Of a stretch of DNA of 64,000 nucleotides, positions 16,804 through 25,328 are shown one piece after another. The translations under genes were made by a program, and so were the position numbers. Where the stretch lies: NCBI RefSeq assembly GCF_023656745.1, contig NZ_JAMOKO010000010.1:35731-99730 (forward strand), written 5' to 3'. Every line of letters begins with the position of its first letter. Positions within the stretch are counted from its first letter, which is position 1. The notes below the pieces were generated by a model. That model searched no databases, was not told the DNA's origin, and was given only the letters and a program-made list of their open reading frames with translations. The stretch comes from Collinsella sp. BG-O-102. Its GTDB lineage: Bacteria; Actinomycetota; Coriobacteriia; Coriobacteriales; Coriobacteriaceae.

Positions 16804-17159
16804 GAGTGGGCCAGACGGTCGCGCGATGTGCTGCTTACAGTACGCGTGAGGAAAGTCCGGGCTCCAGAGGGCGGGATGCCGGCTAACGGCCGGGCGGAGT
16901 GATCCGACGGAAAGCGCCGCAGAAAAGAAGACTCCCACCTGCGCCGCAAGGCGTAAAGGGAAAAGCTGAAACGGTGGTGTAAGAGACCACCAGCGTCGTG
17001 GCAACACGGCGGCTTGGCAAGCCCCATCCGGAGCAAGCGCGAATAGGAACGCTATGGGCCGGCCCGGTCCGCGTTCGGGTAGCGTGCGTGGAGCTGCACG
17101 GTAACGTGCAGACAAGATAAATGACCGTTCACGACAGAACCCGGCTTATAGGCCCACTT
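16804..17159 (+). ncRNA. rnpB: RNase P RNA, bacterial type A
   Basis: Catalytic RNA of the tRNA 5'-processing ribozyme. Conserved blocks appear in order: GAGTGGGCCAGACGG at the 5' end, GAGGAAAGTCCGGGCTC, CGCCGCAAGGCG, GAAACGGTGGTGTAAGAGAC, and GACAGAACCCGGCTTA close to the 3' end. The first GAGTGGGCC can pair with the final GGCCCACTT to form P1, which fixes both ends to within a few bases. A possible extended -10 (TGCTACACT, 16784-16792) lies just upstream. Confidence 0.95.
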
Positions 17160-17245
17160 GGCATTTTTGTTACCCTGACAATCGGTACGGCCTTTGCCGT
17201 ATTATTGAGGCTGTTTGTTGCTGCGCTTTATTCTGTTGAGGGACT

Positions 17246-17884
17246 TTGTTGGACAGCTATTTTACTCTGCAATCGAATATTGAGGCTTCGGGCGAGTTTG
17301 TGGACCGCAAGAGCCGGTTTATTGCCCAGCTGGTCCATATTGAGTCCGAGGATGAGGCGAATGCCTTTATCGAGATGGTTCGCAAGCGTCATTACGACGC
17401 TCGACACAATGTTCCCGCGTGGATTTTGGTCGATGGGCGCGAGCGCCAGAGCGATGATGGTGAGCCGAGCCGCACGAGCGGCATGCCGACGCTCGAGGTG
17501 CTGCGCGGTGCGGGGCTCAAAAATGTTTGCTGCGTGGTGACGCGCTATTTTGGTGGCACGCTGTTGGGGCCTGGTGGCTTGGTACGCGCCTATACCGCGG
17601 CGACGCAGGCGGCGGTGGCCGCGGCTCAGGAGGCAGGGCAGATCGTTGAGATGACAAGCGTCGTGCCGGTTGACGTGCATGTGGCCTATCCGCAGTATGA
17701 GCAGGTGCTTCGTTTGGCGCAGGATTCGGGTGCCAAGGTTTCGGATACCGATTTCGCGGATGCCGTGACACTTCATTTTGTGTTTAAGGCAGGGGAGCAG
17801 GAGTCGTTTTGCGTTAAGATGCGCGAGCTTATGGCGGGGCGCGAGGAGATCGAGGTCGGCGCTCCCGAGTTTGCCGAGTTCTAA
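17246..17884 (+). CDS. yigZ: YigZ family (IMPACT/UPF0029) protein, 212 aa, TTG start
   Basis: Two-domain IMPACT-family protein, probably nucleic-acid or translation-factor associated. The conserved core DRKSRFIAQ, HYDARHNVPAW, SDDGEPSRTSGMPTLEVLRG and VVTRYFGGTLLGPGGLVRAYT spans about residues 21-125; the second, EF-G-like ferredoxin fold follows. Start: TTG 17246 or the adjacent TTG 17249, with TTGAGGG about 6-9 nt upstream. It lies directly behind rnpB. Confidence 0.9.
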   Translation: MLDSYFTLQSNIEASGEFVDRKSRFIAQLVHIESEDEANAFIEMVRKRHYDARHNVPAWILVDGRERQSDDGEPSRTSGMPTLEVLRGAGLKNVCCVVTRYFGGTLLGPGGLVRAYTAATQAAVAAAQEAGQIVEMTSVVPVDVHVAYPQYEQVLRLAQDSGAKVSDTDFADAVTLHFVFKAGEQESFCVKMRELMAGREEIEVGAPEFAEF

Positions 17885-17886
17885 CG

Positions 17887-17937
17887 ACGACGGCCGGCGC
17901 GCTTTGGATATATCCCAAGCGCGCCGGCCGTCGTTTT
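17887..17937. terminator. Bidirectional terminator between yigZ and the redox gene
   Basis: Perfect 18-bp stem ACGACGGCCGGCGCGCTT with its complement, a 12-nt loop, and TTTAT on the right. Confidence 0.88.
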
Positions 17938-17950
17938 ATGTCGCTGCCGT

Positions 17951-18397
17951 TTACTCGGCGAGCTGCTTTAGCACATCGCAGGCGATCTCGACGGCATCGT
18001 CGATGCAGCCGGGGCAGCTGCGGAGCGGACCTTTATCCGATCCGATGCCCTTGAGCGTGCCGCAGACGGTCGTCGTGTTCTTCTCGCCAAATCGCTTGGC
18101 AATCTCGCGCGACAGCTTGTAGGTCTGGCCTTTGGTCTTGGGGTTCTCCATGCCGTTGCTCATTACAAAGCCCATGATGGCAACAGCGCCCGAGATGGCG
18201 CCGCAGGTCTCGGTCATGCCACCCATGCCGGCGCCAAAGCCCTCGGTGAGGGTAAAGGCGGTCTGGGGGTCGAGCCCGACGGCAGGTGCGAGCGTGCAGG
18301 CAACGGCCTGTGCGCAGTTAAAGCCGCGGGCGTGGTATTCGGCAGCCTGAGCCTGGCAGGCGGCGGTGTCGAGCTGGGTGGTATCGATCTGCTTCAT
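17951..18397 (-). CDS. C_GCAxxG_C_C family redox protein, 148 aa
   Basis: Small anaerobe protein of the family named for its conserved Cys pattern. Visible are RGFNCAQAVACTL (about residues 25-37), GFGAGMGGMTETCGAISGA (about 55-73) and CPGCIDDAVEI near the C-terminus. Function is unproven; the cysteines suggest a redox or metal role. Start 18397 has AAGGAG at 6 nt. An imperfect inverted repeat, GTCACGG.GTACC/GGTACCCGTGAC (18411-18442), sits immediately upstream of the ribosome site and may be an operator or mRNA hairpin. Divergent from metY. Confidence 0.82.
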   Translation of the reverse strand: MKQIDTTQLDTAACQAQAAEYHARGFNCAQAVACTLAPAVGLDPQTAFTLTEGFGAGMGGMTETCGAISGAVAIMGFVMSNGMENPKTKGQTYKLSREIAKRFGEKNTTTVCGTLKGIGSDKGPLRSCPGCIDDAVEIACDVLKQLAE

Positions 18398-18627
18398 CGT
18401 TGTCTCCTTGGTCACGGTGTACCCGCCTATGGTACCCGTGACGGGGCATGTAATCATCGAGAGCTTCATGTATGCCTCATTTTTATCTATCGAGCAAATG
18501 CCCAAGGCTTGAGATAAATACCCCTAATCAATTTGTCCCATAACCTACCTTGGGGATGGGTTGAGAGGGGTGCAGGGTAGCGGTATCGTGAACCGAATAA
18601 AACGTAACCCAGGTAAGGGAGCTAGAT

Positions 18628-19911
18628 ATGAGCGAGCAGACTATCGGTACTACATGTGTTCAGGGCGGCTATCACCCGGGAGATGCGGAGCCGCGCCAGG
18701 TGCCCATCTACCAGTCCACCACGTGGAAGTACGACACGTCGGAGCACATGGGCAAGCTGTTTGACCTGGAGGAGTCTGGCTACTTCTACAGCCGTCTGCA
18801 GAACCCCACGTGCGATTTGGTTGCCGCCAAGATCTGCGAGATGGAGGGCGGCACCGCAGCGATGCTCACGAGTTCGGGCATGGCTGCGAACTTCCTCGCG
18901 ATCTTTAACGTTGCCGGTGCCGGCGATCACGTGGTCGCAAGCTCTGCCATTTACGGCGGTACGTATAACCTGCTCGCCCACACCATGGGCCGCATGGGCG
19001 TGACCTGCACGTTCGTCGCCCCCGACTGCACCGATGAGGAGCTCGAGGCAGCCTTCCAGCCCAACACAAAGCTCGTTTTTGGCGAGACGATCGCAAACCC
19101 CGCCCTTGCCGTGCTCGATATTGAGCGCTTTGCCAAGGCCGCACATGACCACGGTGTGCCGTTGATGGTCGACAACACCTTCCCGACGCCCGTGATGTGC
19201 CGTCCCTTTGAGTGGGGCGCCGACATCGTTACGCACTCCACCACCAAGTACATGGATGGACATGCTGCCTACCTGGGCGGCGTGATCGTCGACCACGGCC
19301 AGTTTGACTGGATGGCCCATGCGGACAAGTTCCCGGGTCTCACCACGCCTGACGAGAGCTACCATGGCGTGACCTATGCCGAGAAGTTCGGTCGCGAGGG
19401 CGCCTTCATTACCAAGGCCACCGCGCAGCTCATGCGCGATCTTGGCCCCATGCAGAACCCGCAGGCGGCGTTCTTCTTGAACAGCTCGCTCGAGAGCCTG
19501 CATGTGCGCATGCCGCGTCATTGCGAGAACGGCCTGGCCGTTGCCAAGTTCCTGCAGAGCCATCCCAAGGTGCGCTTCGTGAGCTATCCGGGCCTGGAGG
19601 GCGACAAGTACTATGACCTCGCTCAGAAGTACATGCCAAACGGTACCTGCGGCGTTGTGAGCTTTGGCTTTAATGGTGGTCGCGCGGCGGCCGAGACCTT
19701 TATGAAGAGCCTCAAGCTCGCCCAGATCGCCACGCATGTGGCCGACGCCCGCACCTGCTGCCTGCATCCCGCTAACGCTACGCACCGCCAGATGAACGAT
19801 GAGGAGCTCATCGCCTGTGGCATCTCCGCCGACATGGTGCGCCTGTCGTGCGGCCTCGAGGACACGGCCGATCTGATTGCCGACCTTGAGCAGGCACTCG
19901 AGCAGTGCTAG
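18628..19911 (+). CDS. metY: O-acetylhomoserine sulfhydrylase-type PLP enzyme, 427 aa
   Basis: Cys/Met-metabolism PLP-dependent enzyme; the best fit is O-acetylhomoserine aminocarboxypropyltransferase (direct sulfhydrylation to homocysteine), because of its length (about 430 aa) and the TCVQGGYHP....PIYQSTTW start. YSRLQNPT, the AMLTSSGMAANF block and the PLP-lysine motif THSTTKYMDGH (Lys near residue 209) are visible. Methionine gamma-lyase is the main alternative. AAGGGAG precedes the ATG. I see no S-box or other SAM riboswitch in the 230-nt leader. A terminator follows. Confidence 0.87.
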   Translation: MSEQTIGTTCVQGGYHPGDAEPRQVPIYQSTTWKYDTSEHMGKLFDLEESGYFYSRLQNPTCDLVAAKICEMEGGTAAMLTSSGMAANFLAIFNVAGAGDHVVASSAIYGGTYNLLAHTMGRMGVTCTFVAPDCTDEELEAAFQPNTKLVFGETIANPALAVLDIERFAKAAHDHGVPLMVDNTFPTPVMCRPFEWGADIVTHSTTKYMDGHAAYLGGVIVDHGQFDWMAHADKFPGLTTPDESYHGVTYAEKFGREGAFITKATAQLMRDLGPMQNPQAAFFLNSSLESLHVRMPRHCENGLAVAKFLQSHPKVRFVSYPGLEGDKYYDLAQKYMPNGTCGVVSFGFNGGRAAAETFMKSLKLAQIATHVADARTCCLHPANATHRQMNDEELIACGISADMVRLSCGLEDTADLIADLEQALEQC

Positions 19912-19980
19912 GCTAGCGTTCGCATAAGGCGCCGATGCTGGCAGAAAGCTTCGGCGACCTTTCGTTCCGATTCCGTAGGC

Positions 19981-20027
19981 GGGACCCCAATCGCGGCTGT
20001 TTGCAGGCGATCGGGGCCCCGTTTTTT
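19981..20027 (+). terminator. Rho-independent terminator after metY
   Basis: A 14-bp stem with two A.C mismatches (GGGACCCCAATCGC with GCGATCGGGGCCCC) around a 12-nt loop, followed by GTTTTTT. Confidence 0.9.
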
Positions 20028-20053
20028 GCGTTAGGCCACTCGAAAGGATGGAT

Positions 20054-21358
20054 ATGGAGAAAACTGCAGAGCAGCTGCGCCGCGAGCACATTGCTCTAGA
20101 GGGTGACACCCATGGCAAGAACAAATGGGCGATTCTGTTTACCGTGCTCATCATGACGTTTATGGTGTGCCTGGATTCGACCGTCGTGACCGTGGCGTTG
20201 CCCGTGATGCAAAAGGAACTGGGCGTGGGCCTCGATCGCATTCAGCTGGTGAGTTCGGTGTACCTGCTTGCGACATGCGTGGCTATGCTGCCGTTTGGCC
20301 GCCTGGGCGACGTGCGCGGCAAGGTGGGCGTATTCCAGCTGGGCGTCATCGTCTTTACGGTCGGCTCGCTGCTTTGTGGCCTTTCGGCCTCGCTCGAGGT
20401 TCTTATTCTGGCACGTATTGTTCAGGGCGTCGGTTGCGCGGCGGCCATGGCCAACAACATGGGTATCATCACCGAGTCGTTTCCGGCGCGCGAACGCGGT
20501 CGTGCTATGGGTATTCTCGCGACCTTCGTGGCCCTCGGCATGATGTGTGGCCCCGTGCTCGGTGGCATGCTGGTGGCAAGCTTTCCCTGGGAGAGCATCT
20601 TTCTCATTAACCTGCCCATTGGCGTCATCTCGTTTATCGTGGGGCTCTATACGCTGCCGCATGTTAAGCCGGAGGCCGGCGAGCGTTCCATGTCCATGAT
20701 CGAGGCCGCTCGTCGCTGCTTTGCAAATTCGGCCTTTACCATCAACCTTGCCTGCATGCTCATCGTGTTCGTTGGCATTGGCGCATCCGAGTTTATTCTG
20801 CCGTTCTATTTTCAGGACGCCCATGGCTTTAGCTCCGATATTTCCGGACTGCTCTTTTTGGCACTGCCGATGGTGAATGCCTTTATCGGCCCGCTTTCGG
20901 GAACGGTTTCGGACCGTGTTGGCTGCGAGGGCCCCACGGCGGTCGGCCTGGGCGTGTACGTGTGCGGTCTCTTTGCGGTAAGCACGCTCGACGAGCACTC
21001 TTCTATCCCTGTGATCGTGTGCTGTGCCGCGTTTATGTCGTGCGGCACGTCGATTTTCCAGAGCCCCAACAACTCGCTGTATATGGGTTCGGCCCCGCGC
21101 GAGGCGCTCGGTTTTGCAGGCAGCTTGGGCAGTTTGGCTCGCTATGCGGGTATGGCAGTGGGCATTACGGCTGCATCACATATCCTATATGGGCAGATGG
21201 GCGTGGCGATGGGCGAGGCTGTGACCAGTATTGTTGCAGGCCGTCCGGATGTGTTCCTGTTTGGCTTTCGCTCGGTGTTCTACGTGCTCATGGCTGTGGC
21301 CGCTGTGGGCTTTGCGCTCGCCATGGTGCGTTTGGTGAGGATGCGCGCCCGCCATTAG
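20054..21358 (+). CDS. MFS drug-efflux-type transporter (DHA2-like), 434 aa
   Basis: Major facilitator membrane protein with about 12-14 hydrophobic segments. Motif C-like CLDSTVVTVALPVMQ in the first helix and FGRLGDVRGK in the first cytoplasmic loop (motif A) place it with proton-driven drug exporters; GPVLGGMLV is the antiporter motif. The substrate is unknown. Two ATGs are close together; the one at 20054 has correct spacing (6 nt) to GAAAGG, while the one at 20048 abuts it. It stands alone between a terminator and xpt. Confidence 0.87.
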   Translation: MEKTAEQLRREHIALEGDTHGKNKWAILFTVLIMTFMVCLDSTVVTVALPVMQKELGVGLDRIQLVSSVYLLATCVAMLPFGRLGDVRGKVGVFQLGVIVFTVGSLLCGLSASLEVLILARIVQGVGCAAAMANNMGIITESFPARERGRAMGILATFVALGMMCGPVLGGMLVASFPWESIFLINLPIGVISFIVGLYTLPHVKPEAGERSMSMIEAARRCFANSAFTINLACMLIVFVGIGASEFILPFYFQDAHGFSSDISGLLFLALPMVNAFIGPLSGTVSDRVGCEGPTAVGLGVYVCGLFAVSTLDEHSSIPVIVCCAAFMSCGTSIFQSPNNSLYMGSAPREALGFAGSLGSLARYAGMAVGITAASHILYGQMGVAMGEAVTSIVAGRPDVFLFGFRSVFYVLMAVAAVGFALAMVRLVRMRARH

Positions 21359-21517
21359 CTTGTGGTGGCAGGCTTGCCACGAATCGGGCTTATCTACTGG
21401 TCTTGCAGCTTTATGGTGCGATGTGGCTTGTGGGGCGGGCGGGGGTCGGTCCGTGGTAGACTATCGAACAACGTTTATTAATCGCGCGGTATCGTTGCCG
21501 CGAGAAGGGGTTGCGCC

Positions 21518-22096
21518 ATGCAGGAGCTTGAGGATCGTATTCGCCATGACGGCATCGTAAAGGCCGGTAACGTCCTTAAGGTTGATGCCTTCCTCAACCA
21601 CCAGTGCGACGTTGAACTGTTCGACCACATGGGCGCCGAGTGGGCCCGTCTGTTCGAGGACGTCGAGATCAACAAGATCCTGACGATCGAGGCTTCGGGC
21701 ATTGGTATGGCTTGCATCGCAGCTCAGCATTTTGGCGGCGTGCCGGTGGTCTTTGCCAAGAAGGCCCAGTCCATCAACCTTGACGGCGAGCAGTATGCCA
21801 CGACCATCTACTCCTTTACCAAGCAGAAGGAGTACCCGGTTATCGTGGGTAAGCGCTTCCTGTCCGAGGGCGACAAGGTTCTGATCATCGACGACTTTTT
21901 GGCCAACGGTTGCGCGCTCGAGGGTCTTATTAAGATCTGCGAGGCTGCGGGCGCCGAGGTTGCCGGCATTGGCATCGCCGTTGAGAAGGGCTTCCAGGGC
22001 GGTGGCGATAAGCTCCGCGAGCGCGGCTTCCGCGTTGAGAGCCTTGCCCGTATCGCCGAAATGGACTGCGAGAACGGCGAGATCACGTTCGCCTAA
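21518..22096 (+). CDS. xpt: Xanthine phosphoribosyltransferase, 192 aa
   Basis: Salvages xanthine to XMP with PRPP. The PRPP-binding signature [13 protein letters not shown] lies near residues 123-135 and the N-terminal [12 protein letters not shown] plus LTIEASGI are Xpt-like; 192 aa is the family length. AGAAGGGG precedes the ATG by 8 nt. No purine riboswitch is recognisable in the 158-nt leader. A palindromic terminator follows at 22124. Confidence 0.94.
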   Translation: MQELEDRIRHDGIVKAGNVLKVDAFLNHQCDVELFDHMGAEWARLFEDVEINKILTIEASGIGMACIAAQHFGGVPVVFAKKAQSINLDGEQYATTIYSFTKQKEYPVIVGKRFLSEGDKVLIIDDFLANGCALEGLIKICEAAGAEVAGIGIAVEKGFQGGGDKLRERGFRVESLARIAEMDCENGEITFA

Positions 22097-22123
22097 GCGT
22101 GCAACACAAGCGATTGGTATGCG

Positions 22124-22160
22124 ATGTGACAAAGGGACTGTCCCTTTGTCACATTTTTTG
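22124..22160 (+). terminator. Perfect palindrome with T-run after xpt
   Basis: ATGTGACAAAGGGA ctg TCCCTTTGTCACAT, 14-bp perfect arms and a 3-nt loop, directly followed by TTTTTTG. It functions well as a terminator for xpt. It ends only 20 nt before the next start codon, so it also defines the 5' end of that gene. Confidence 0.8.
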
Positions 22161-22179
22161 TATGAGGGGAGGTGTTGAT

Positions 22180-22560
22180 ATGGATGAGAACAAGATGGGA
22201 TGGCGCGAGTATGCGCGCTATGCCGAGATGTCGGTCGAGGAGTTGGCACGCGATTGCGAGGTGCAGGTGTTTCGTGCGACGGGTCCGGGCGGACAGGGTG
22301 TGAACACGACGGACTCGGCGGTGCGCATGAAACATATCCCTTCGGGGATTGTCGTGACGGCGCGCGAGAGCCGCAGTCAGTTCCAGAACCGTAGTAGCTG
22401 CCTGCGTAAGCTGCGCGCTGAGCTTGAGCGTCGCGGGCGTCCACCGCGCCGACGCGTAAAGACCAAGGTGCCTCAGCGATCGCGCCAGCGCAGGCTCAAC
22501 GACAAGCACTTCAACGCCATTAAAAAGGCCAACCGTCGCAAGCCAGGCGGGGAGGAATGA
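22180..22560 (+). CDS. Peptidyl-tRNA hydrolase-like release factor (RF-1 GGQ domain, ArfB/YaeJ type), 126 aa
   Basis: Small protein with the catalytic loop [20 protein letters not shown] (about residues 29-48) and a highly basic tail ([16 protein letters not shown]...[10 protein letters not shown]), the layout of proteins that hydrolyse peptidyl-tRNA on stalled ribosomes. The GGQ glutamine is present. The start at 22180 has GGGGAGG at 6-7 nt; an upstream extension would translate the palindrome at 22124. The exact rescue pathway is inferred from the architecture. Confidence 0.85.
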   Translation: MDENKMGWREYARYAEMSVEELARDCEVQVFRATGPGGQGVNTTDSAVRMKHIPSGIVVTARESRSQFQNRSSCLRKLRAELERRGRPPRRRVKTKVPQRSRQRRLNDKHFNAIKKANRRKPGGEE

Positions 22561-22570
22561 TCTTCTCAAT

Positions 22571-22639
22571 AAGTTGCGGTGAAATGGGGACTGTTTTGCG
22601 GCTTTAGCTGCATAAACAGTCCCCATTTCACCGCAACTT
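22571..22639. repeat. Palindromic repeat family 'AGTTGCGG', copy 2 of 5
   Basis: The most perfect member: 26-bp arms starting AAGTTGCGGTGAAATGGGGA are exactly complementary across a 17-nt centre. The inner stem reads GGGGACTG here, where copies 1 and 3 have ACGG(A/T)CTG, and both strands of the stem have changed together. It lies between two convergent genes. Confidence 0.93.
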
Positions 22640-22647
22640 AGGGATGG

Positions 22648-23610
22648 CTAGTGGGTGGGGTGCCAGACGTGGAGAGCGCCGGCGAGGATGTCCACCTCGA
22701 TGCGCGAGGCGACGATGGGCTCGCCGTCGGCCTGGATGGGGTAGTCGGGCTCCTCGAACGTGAGCTCGGCATGACGGCAGCGATGCATGCGAACCGGCGA
22801 CAGCTTGGTATGGTGGCCGTCCTTGGCCGAAAGGAACATGGGCAGGGCGACCGCACGGGGGACGGGGCCGCAGGCGTAGCAGACGTCGAGTATGCCGTCG
22901 CACGGGTCGGCGTTGGGACAGATGCGATAGCCAGAGCCATAGGTGGGCCCCAGCTGGATGGCCATGATAATCGCCCGCACGCGCTCGGCGGGCGCGCCGT
23001 CAAAGCTGACCGTCATGGGGTAGTTGCGATAGCGCAGGCCAAACTGCTCAAGTCCCGAGAGAGTGTAGAGCGGCGCGCCTGTCAAGCCCGTCTTTTTGCG
23101 CAGCTCGGTGGTGCCCAGGCCGATGGCGGCATCGATGCCGACCGAAAGCGTCTGGTCGTAATACTCAACGGCAGCCTCGCCGCTGCCGCCCGCAGGGCTC
23201 CACGAGCGAATGCGCCCGATGTCCTGACGCTGCAGCTCGCAGGTGAGCAGCGCGCCAAAATCTTTGCCGGAGAAATCGTCGATACCGAGCGTTTGGGCAA
23301 AATCGTTGCCGGAGCCTACGGGTAGGACGGCAAGGGCGGGACGGACCGCCTCATCCTGCGTCATGAGTCCATTGACGACCTCGTGGATCACGCCGTCGCC
23401 GCCGAGTGCGATAACCGTGCGGTAGCCCTGGGTCCGTGCGGCAAGTTCCTTGGCATGTCCCATGCGCTCGGTAAGCACCAGGTCAAACTGGGATGAGCGC
23501 GCGGTCATGTCCAAAAAGCGCTGAAGGCGCTCGGCAACTTCGCGCGCCGCACCAGACTGGGCGGCGGGGTTGGCGATGATGAGCGTGCGACCAAAATCAG
23601 TTGCGTGCAT
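22648..23610 (-). CDS. Diacylglycerol kinase-family lipid kinase, 320 aa
   Basis: YegS/DgkB-type lipid kinase. The N-terminal RTLIIANPAAQSG nucleotide-binding stretch, VIALGGDGVIHEVVNGL (GGDG motif near residue 70), LPVGSGNDFAQTLG near 98 and the C-terminal QADGEP motif are all present. Likely substrate is diacylglycerol or another membrane lipid. The start at 23610 has CGGGAG at 6-7 nt; an ATG 24 codons upstream lacks a ribosome site. It is probably co-transcribed with the ClC gene 86 nt upstream. Confidence 0.88.
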   Translation of the reverse strand: MHATDFGRTLIIANPAAQSGAAREVAERLQRFLDMTARSSQFDLVLTERMGHAKELAARTQGYRTVIALGGDGVIHEVVNGLMTQDEAVRPALAVLPVGSGNDFAQTLGIDDFSGKDFGALLTCELQRQDIGRIRSWSPAGGSGEAAVEYYDQTLSVGIDAAIGLGTTELRKKTGLTGAPLYTLSGLEQFGLRYRNYPMTVSFDGAPAERVRAIIMAIQLGPTYGSGYRICPNADPCDGILDVCYACGPVPRAVALPMFLSAKDGHHTKLSPVRMHRCRHAELTFEEPDYPIQADGEPIVASRIEVDILAGALHVWHPTH

Positions 23611-23696
23611 GGGGCGACTCCCGGCGTGTGACATGACGGTGCGGTCGCGCTCAGGTCGAATTGCCCCTGATTGTGGCTGCACGGCGATTATTACAT

Positions 23697-25118
23697 CTAC
23701 TCTATCAGGTCGTTGTGGCGCTCGATAGCATCCGCTACCGTACCGCCCTCATCCACAATAAGCGAACGGCGCTTGGGTGAGATGATACGCTGGGCGGGGT
23801 ACACGCCGCGGTGTCCGCCGGTTAGGTAGCTGATAAAGGCTACGATGACAAAGAACCCGGCAGCCGTGCCGTGGAACAGGTCGATGGCCATCATACAGGT
23901 GGTGATGGGTACGTTAAGGCCGGCGCAGAACACGCCGAGCATGCCCAGCGCCGCCAGAAAGCTGGGGTCGATTCCGACGAGGCAACCGATCCAACCGCCG
24001 AGCGCCGCACCGATGCCAAACAGGGGTGTGACCTCGCCTCCTTGGAAGCCGGCGCCCAGGGTGAGCGCCGTCACCACGAGCTTGATGGCTGCGTCGGCAA
24101 GGGTCGTGTTACCGGCGAACCCGGCGCCCGAGAGCCAGGTGGCAAGGCCGGCATACTTCCAGGCGTCGAGCATCGCGTAGGCCGCGAGCACCACGAGCGC
24201 GCCCACGAGTGCGCGAGCAATATAGTTGGTGATAAAGCGGCCGTACAGGCTCTTGACGGTACGAACCGACCAGGCAAAGAGACGTGCGGTGAGACCAAAG
24301 ATGATGGCGCTGATGACTACGATGACAACCGTCCGTGGTGTCATGTTGGGAACGCTGGCGATAACATTCGCCTCGTACTCGGTTCCCAAGGCAAGCGACG
24401 TAAAGTAGCCGGTAAACGAGGCGACCAGGCAGTAGATACCTGCGGTGTAGTCGATCTTGCCGATAAAGCACATTTCCATGCCAAAGAAAGCTCCGGCAAG
24501 GGGCGAACCGAATACGGCGCCAAAGGCCGACGAGATGCCGGCGAGCATGAGGTCGTGGTGGTCATGCTTTTTGAGGTGGGCGAGGCTCGAGATGTTGCTG
24601 GCGATAGTGCCGCCAATCTGCACCGCGGCTCCCTCGCGACCGGCCGACCCGCCCGTTAGGTGCGTGAGCGTGGAGCAGACGAAGGTGAGGACGGCCATGC
24701 GCATATGGATGAGGCGTGTGCCCAGGGCGGAGTCAATGACCAGGTTGTTGCCACGCTTGGCGGCGAGACCGTGGTTTTTGTACACCCATGTGGTGGCAAC
24801 GCCCACAACGGGAAGCAGCGCGTAAATCCACGCATGGTGCTCACGATAATCGGTCGCGATATTCAGCGAGGCCAAAAACGCCCAAGCGGCAACGCCCATG
24901 GCGAGAGAGACGATGACGACAAGTATGAGCAACTTGGCGCTCGCGAATAGGTTGCGGACGTTGCGGCGCGTGTCGACAGCCAAGAGATGCTCGGAGCGGG
25001 TGAGCTGATGCCTGCCTGCCATGATGACGTCGTTCAGGGAGAAAAAACCGCCATCGTCGAGCGGCTGGGGATGATCCTGCGCTTCGTTTGCGCTTTCGGG
25101 TTTGTCGTTATGAGCCAT
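23697..25118 (-). CDS. ClC-family chloride channel/transporter, 473 aa
   Basis: Voltage-gated-type chloride channel protein with 10-12 hydrophobic helices after a roughly 70-residue cytoplasmic N-terminus. The conserved GSAGREGAAVQIGG (about residues 160-173) carries the gating glutamate; GAVFGSPLAGAFFGMEM and GGEVTPLFGIGAALG match the other pore-lining motifs. It resembles the YfeO/EriC-like bacterial branch. AGAGGAA lies 5-6 nt before ATG 25118. Divergent from moeA across 210 nt in which I can identify no specific site. Confidence 0.88.
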   Translation of the reverse strand: MAHNDKPESANEAQDHPQPLDDGGFFSLNDVIMAGRHQLTRSEHLLAVDTRRNVRNLFASAKLLILVVIVSLAMGVAAWAFLASLNIATDYREHHAWIYALLPVVGVATTWVYKNHGLAAKRGNNLVIDSALGTRLIHMRMAVLTFVCSTLTHLTGGSAGREGAAVQIGGTIASNISSLAHLKKHDHHDLMLAGISSAFGAVFGSPLAGAFFGMEMCFIGKIDYTAGIYCLVASFTGYFTSLALGTEYEANVIASVPNMTPRTVVIVVISAIIFGLTARLFAWSVRTVKSLYGRFITNYIARALVGALVVLAAYAMLDAWKYAGLATWLSGAGFAGNTTLADAAIKLVVTALTLGAGFQGGEVTPLFGIGAALGGWIGCLVGIDPSFLAALGMLGVFCAGLNVPITTCMMAIDLFHGTAAGFFVIVAFISYLTGGHRGVYPAQRIISPKRRSLIVDEGGTVADAIERHNDLIE

Positions 25119-25328
25119 ACGTTCCTCTTTTAGGTTGCAACGCAAGCATTATAAAACGCGGTAAACGCGACGAGCCGGTGGGTTGGTTTCCATTCTGTTT
25201 CGCGGCCTGCAACCGACAGGTGTATTTGCGGGTGCAGGCCGAGTCGCGGTCGTGCATCGGGGGATTATACTGAGACAAGCATAAAGAATCGGCGCCCCTG
25301 TTGTGCGCCGTGGCATTAAGAGGTGCAT

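Noticed and set aside
16737..17115. Protein-like frames across 16.7-17.1 kb
   Set aside because: The interval is the RNase P RNA, identified by several conserved blocks; the frames are incidental.
18506..18627. Possible SAM riboswitch upstream of metY
   Set aside because: None of the S-box core blocks is present in the leader.
21359..21517. Possible purine riboswitch upstream of xpt
   Set aside because: The conserved loop and junction sequences of the guanine aptamer are absent.
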